Assembly: GCA_030654395.1 (NCBI GenBank)
Contig: JAURXM010000076.1
Coordinates: 52,757 to 116,756 of the forward strand
Reading direction: 5' to 3'
Length of the DNA stretch: 64,000 nucleotides
Source of the DNA: Aquabacterium sp.
GTDB taxonomy: Bacteria > Pseudomonadota > Gammaproteobacteria > Burkholderiales > Burkholderiaceae_C
Of the stretch, positions 61,128 to 64,000 are shown in pieces. Within the stretch, counting starts at the first letter, position 1, and every line of letters begins with the position of its first letter. The notes beneath the pieces were generated by a model, which saw only the letters and a program-made list of their open reading frames with translations, did no database searches and had not been told where the DNA came from. The position numbers and the translations under genes were made by a program.

Positions 61128-61501
61128 GGCGGGGACAAAGCCGGCCGACTCTCTTGGAGGCATCCCCGTGCCATCGTCATCGAGTCTGTCGGGAACCAGC
61201 GCCCAGCAGGCGAATCCTTGGAGCCCACGGCCAGGGCCCCTCCGCATCACGTCGGGAGCGACCTTTGCAGCCTCGCAGAATGCTGGCAGGGAGCGCTGGT
61301 CTGATTTTCCGCCAATGGCGCAAGGGGCCGGTTTACGCCCACGCATACCAAATCCACGGCCGGATCAGCCTAAAACCGCCATCACATTCGATAATCCACC
61401 ATTACCCAATGTTAGATTTATCAAGAACTACAATTTCTCGACCTCTTAAATAGCATGTAATATCATGGTACATACTATAGTACGAAATAAAGAGGTAAGC
61501 C
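61128..61501. other. Region upstream of tnpT (candidate rst and regulator site)
   Basis: AT-rich toward tnpT. Includes the perfect palindrome TACTATAGTA (in GTACATACTATAGTACGA, about 61467-61484) and ATATCATGGTAC. In Tn4651-type elements the resolution site lies in front of tnpT, so this is the better candidate of the two tnpS/tnpT flanks. No gene seen. Confidence 0.45.
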
Positions 61502-62593
61502 ATGGCCAGAGCCGGAATCTACAAGTCTGAAGTGCTTCGCGCTCGCGATAAATTGCTGGCCACGGGGCGCAACCCGTCCATCGATGCGGTACGCGAAGAG
61601 CTGGGCAGCGGCTCCAAAACCACCATCCATCGCTATCTGAAGGAGATCGAGGAAGAGGAAGGCGGGGCCGCCGGCACCCGCGTGGCTGTCAGCGAGGCCA
61701 TCCAGGACCTGGTGGGCCGCTTGGCCGCCCGCGTCAACGAGGAAGCGGAAGAGCGGGTCACCACGGCGCAGGCTAGGCACGCCGAGCAGCTGAGCCAGCA
61801 GCAGCAAGCCGCCGCGGCCTTGAAAACCGAGGCGCAGTCCACGCGCCAGCAACTGGAGCAAACCCAGCGGGCGCTGGCCGAAGAAAAAACCGCCCACGGC
61901 AGAACCAGCGAAGCGCTGGGCAGCAAGACCCTGGAATGCACGCAGCTCACGCAGCAGGTGGCCGACTTGCAGGAGCGCCTCGCAGCCGAAGAACGCCACC
62001 GCCAATCCTTGGAAGAAAAGCACCAGCATGCGCGCCAGGCGCTGGAGCATTTCCGGGAATCCACCAAGGAGCAGCGCGACCAGGACCAGCGCAAGCACGA
62101 GCAGCAGGTGCAGTACCTGCAGGCCGAGTTGCGCACCGTGAACGAGACCTTGGCCACCAAGCAGCAGGAGGCCGTCCACACACTTCAGGACAACGCGCGC
62201 TTGCTGGGTGATTTGTCGCGCGCCCAGGGCGATCTGCACCAGGCCCAGGAAGAGGTGCGGGGCCTGCGGCCGCTCAAGGACGAATTGGGCTTTGCGCAGC
62301 GGCGCACCGAGGAATTGGGCCGGCGCCTGGTTGAGCAGGACGCGGCCGTCCAGCAGCTCAGCACCTCGAACAAAGAGTTGCTCGCCAAGGTCGACGAGCT
62401 GCTCACCGCAAAGCAGCAGTTGGAACTGGCGCTGGCGACGGCTAGGTCATCCGTCACGGCGCAAGAGCAGGTCGTGGCCAGCATGCTGGAGCGGCTGACT
62501 GCGACGCCAGCCGAGCCCGATTTAGCTGCTGCGAAGGATGCCGAGGCTGGTGGCAGGAAAGTGACAAAAAAGCCTGCCGCGACAGGGACTTAG
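61502..62593 (+). CDS. tnpT: TnpT-like cointegrate-resolution protein (KfrA-type N-domain)
   Basis: 363 aa. N-terminal DNA-binding domain (VLRARDKLLATGRNPSIDAV, REELGSGSKTTIHRYLKEIE) of the KfrA type, then a very long Gln/Glu/Ala coiled coil (about residues 50-330), and a basic tail (GGRKVTKKPAATGT). In Tn4651-type transposons this protein works with TnpS at the rst site. It ends inside the right terminal repeat. Confidence 0.85.
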   Translation: MARAGIYKSEVLRARDKLLATGRNPSIDAVREELGSGSKTTIHRYLKEIEEEEGGAAGTRVAVSEAIQDLVGRLAARVNEEAEERVTTAQARHAEQLSQQQQAAAALKTEAQSTRQQLEQTQRALAEEKTAHGRTSEALGSKTLECTQLTQQVADLQERLAAEERHRQSLEEKHQHARQALEHFRESTKEQRDQDQRKHEQQVQYLQAELRTVNETLATKQQEAVHTLQDNARLLGDLSRAQGDLHQAQEEVRGLRPLKDELGFAQRRTEELGRRLVEQDAAVQQLSTSNKELLAKVDELLTAKQQLELALATARSSVTAQEQVVASMLERLTATPAEPDLAAAKDAEAGGRKVTKKPAATGT

Positions 62594-62635
62594 GTCTGTT
62601 TCTGCTGGGTTTTACATGAATCCCTGCCGACCCTC
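62587..62635 (-). repeat. Right terminal inverted repeat
   Basis: Read inward on the minus strand it starts GAGGGTCGGCAGGGATTCAT, the same as the left repeat for 26 bp. It overlaps the tnpT stop codon (62591-62593). Confidence 0.9.
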
Positions 62636-62734
62636 GAGGAGGTCAGCGTTCGACGCTGGTTCGATGAGGCGTGCGCTCGGGAAGCGCTTCTCAAGGAACT
62701 CCAGGTGCAGGTCCGAGGCCAATTGAATTCTCAT
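62636..62734 (-). pseudogene. Metallophosphoesterase gene cut by the transposon
   Basis: Starts MRIQLASDLHLEFLEKRFPS with the SDLHLEF metal-binding signature, then runs into the transposon repeat and stops at TAA inside it. The ATG overlaps the end of the upstream HAD gene. The missing part is not found at the left end of the transposon. Confidence 0.75.
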
Positions 62735-63273
62735 GACTGCATTTCCTTGCCTTCTGGCGGCGACGCAGAACACATCAACGCCAACTTCTGCCTCAATTCG
62801 GCCTCGACGGCTGGCTCACTGATGCCCTCGTGCTCATGCGTGCGCACGTATTTGTCCAGACACCAAACCGGCCAGTGCAGGTAGTCGTCGTCGAGGGCGA
62901 TCCAGTCCCGCGGTTGCCTTCGCAACACATCGGACCAAATCTGCATTCCTCGTGGAGCCGCTACAAATGACCCCTCGTGCATTTCGCTGTGAAACGTAGC
63001 GCCAATCACTCTCTGACTAAGGGCCGGCGGCAGTTTCTTCGCTGTGCCGGCACACCCGTAGGAGCGGACCCAGCTTGTACTTAAGACGATTTTGACTGCG
63101 GGGTACGGCGCAAGGATCTGCTCCAGCAACCCGACATGTTGAAACAGCACATAACCTGGTGGCGCTTTCAGGTACACGCCTCTGCGCGGATGCCACAGAG
63201 CATTTTCATGGTGCAGGACACCATCAAAATCGAGGTACAAAACGAGTCCGTTGCGGCCGTGCGGAGGTTTCAT
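62731..63273 (-). CDS. HAD-like (SAK RNA-repair-type) protein
   Basis: 180 aa. VLYLDFDGVLHHENALWHP is the HAD motif I (DxDGV); LSTSWVRSYG is motif II, and WIALDDDYLHWP is the motif IV-like DD. This subgroup is annotated as HAD domain in Swiss-army-knife RNA-repair-type proteins. Preceded by a 47-aa gene with ATGA overlap and followed by the cut metallophosphoesterase. Confidence 0.72.
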   Translation of the reverse strand: MKPPHGRNGLVLYLDFDGVLHHENALWHPRRGVYLKAPPGYVLFQHVGLLEQILAPYPAVKIVLSTSWVRSYGCAGTAKKLPPALSQRVIGATFHSEMHEGSFVAAPRGMQIWSDVLRRQPRDWIALDDDYLHWPVWCLDKYVRTHEHEGISEPAVEAELRQKLALMCSASPPEGKEMQS

Positions 63274-63413
63274 GGCGGTACGTCCTTAAAAACGTCAAGA
63301 TACTTTTGGCGGTAGTTTCTTTGGGCATCGAGCTCGGCATACTGCTCGCGGTCGATCGAGCGCAGCTCGGGCGCCAAGAGACCAGTGAATTCAGTTTCCA
63401 AGAAAGCCGACAT
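63270..63413 (-). CDS. Hypothetical 47-aa protein
   Basis: MSAFLETEFTGLLAPELRSI and then DREQYAELDAQRNYRQKYLD, VFKDVPP. Its stop overlaps the HAD start (ATGA). Not recognised. Helical. Confidence 0.55.
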   Translation of the reverse strand: MSAFLETEFTGLLAPELRSIDREQYAELDAQRNYRQKYLDVFKDVPP

Positions 63414-63619
63414 CTTTCAATGCTCTCGCAAATTCGCCGAGGCCGCAATAGCGCGCTCGCGTTCGAGATATCACTTACGCAGAGCGACTGAAAAAATAGT
63501 TCTGGGGCCTTGAGCGGCTCAGCCAAAAGATATGGATCTGCCCACAATCTATGGGCGGTGAAGCGTCATGGTTCTTTGCCTATCCATCTTCTCCAAAGAC
63601 CACCTTATTGTGGGGCCGC

Positions 63620-63910
63620 ATGTCAGCGGCCTTTGGTTTTTCGGGGGGATTACCCCAGCCACTCGGTAAAAGTTCTGGCGCACAGGGAACAGGTTTTAAG
63701 GATGCGATGGTGCAGGCCTTCCAAACAACGAGTGACCTACAAAAGGAGTCGGGACGGCTTACCAAGGAGTTTCAGATCGAAAAGTCAACGGCGAGCCTTG
63801 AAGAAACCATGCTTGCAGGCGTCAAATCGAACGTTGCCTTCCAGGCAACGCTTCAGGTGAGAAATCGCGTCGTGCAAGCTTATACCGACATCATGAACAT
63901 GCAAGTGTGA
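63620..63910 (+). CDS. Type III secretion inner-rod (SctI/YscI/HrpB)-like protein
   Basis: 96 aa from MSAAFGFSGGLPQPL. The C-terminus (SLEETMLAGVKSNVAFQATL, QVRNRVVQAYTDIMNMQV) follows the conserved inner-rod end: helix, RN(K/R)xVxAYxxIMxMxV. The usual short length fits. The N-terminus is uncertain. No other T3SS gene is visible before the window ends, so it may be a cut-off cluster. Confidence 0.65.
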   Translation: MSAAFGFSGGLPQPLGKSSGAQGTGFKDAMVQAFQTTSDLQKESGRLTKEFQIEKSTASLEETMLAGVKSNVAFQATLQVRNRVVQAYTDIMNMQV

Positions 63911-64000
63911 AATGGTGTCGTCACCTCGATTTTCTGCGCCAATCAGAAGTAGAGGTTTATGAACTTTTTCATGCACCTCCGAAATCAACATTTATCTATG

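Overview
The window looks like a genomic island or plasmid segment from a metal-exposed betaproteobacterium, most likely Burkholderiales/Comamonadaceae. That placement rests on codon use, on pbr- and mer-type genes like those of Cupriavidus and its relatives, and on a Tn4651-type Tn3 transposon. No rRNA or tRNA gene and no CRISPR array was seen. Calls rest on reading translations and motifs; no database search was possible.

Layout. (1) 1-4.2 kb: a Cd/Zn/Pb P-type ATPase (cadA, running off the left edge) divergent from cadR, then merP/merT divergent from merR, each pair sharing a textbook MerR-family promoter with a 19-bp spacer. No merA lies beside this copy. (2) 4.2-10.5 kb: a truncated umuC, two small genes with structured leaders, several proteins of unknown function, a degenerate tyrosine recombinase, an Abi-like HEPN protein and a small HTH protein. 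(3) 10.48-17.3 kb: one long co-directional run of about 23 very small genes, apparently driven by a single promoter whose spacer holds a perfect palindrome. It contains two interleaved paralogue pairs, an ASCH protein, a DUF1737-like protein and a lipase-like lipoprotein. (4) 17.4-31.4 kb: more accessory genes arranged as small cassettes. Many begin with a terminator-like RNA leader sitting directly on the ribosome binding site, and many end in an intrinsic terminator. Six leaders share one architecture: an outer ACCC/GGGT-type stem, an inner GGG/CCC hairpin, and a further GGG run that can compete for the same partner. This repeated leader is the best candidate for an undescribed system.

(5) 31,731-62,635: a complete Tn3-family transposon of about 30.9 kb with 49-bp inverted repeats that overlap the stop codons of tnpA (left) and tnpT (right). 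tnpS and tnpT, which flank the resolution site in Tn4651-type elements, are here separated by about 25 kb of cargo. The cargo combines lead/cadmium resistance (pbrA, pbrB-like PAP2, pbrC-like LspA, PbrR, CDF exporter, Fur-box-controlled pbrT-like permease), a thiol-disulfide set (DsbB, BdbD-like, DsbD/ScsB, TlpA-like, DsbA), a fatty-acid hydroxylase with NAD synthetase, a PII-like protein, a DUF2933 protein and an orphan Rieske protein. It also has a mer operon (merR, merT, merP, merA) with two Sel1-repeat proteins embedded in it.

(6) 62.6-64 kb: the right flank, with a metallophosphoesterase gene cut by the transposon end, a HAD-like protein, and a short type III secretion inner-rod-like gene.

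How the parts fit together: MerR-type regulators gate the export ATPases, mercury uptake/reduction and the CDF and hydroxylase-nadE units. Envelope enzymes (PAP2, LspA, disulfide relay) probably handle periplasmic metal and repair envelope damage. The non-transposon accessory region is mostly genes of unknown function that appear to be post-transcriptionally controlled.
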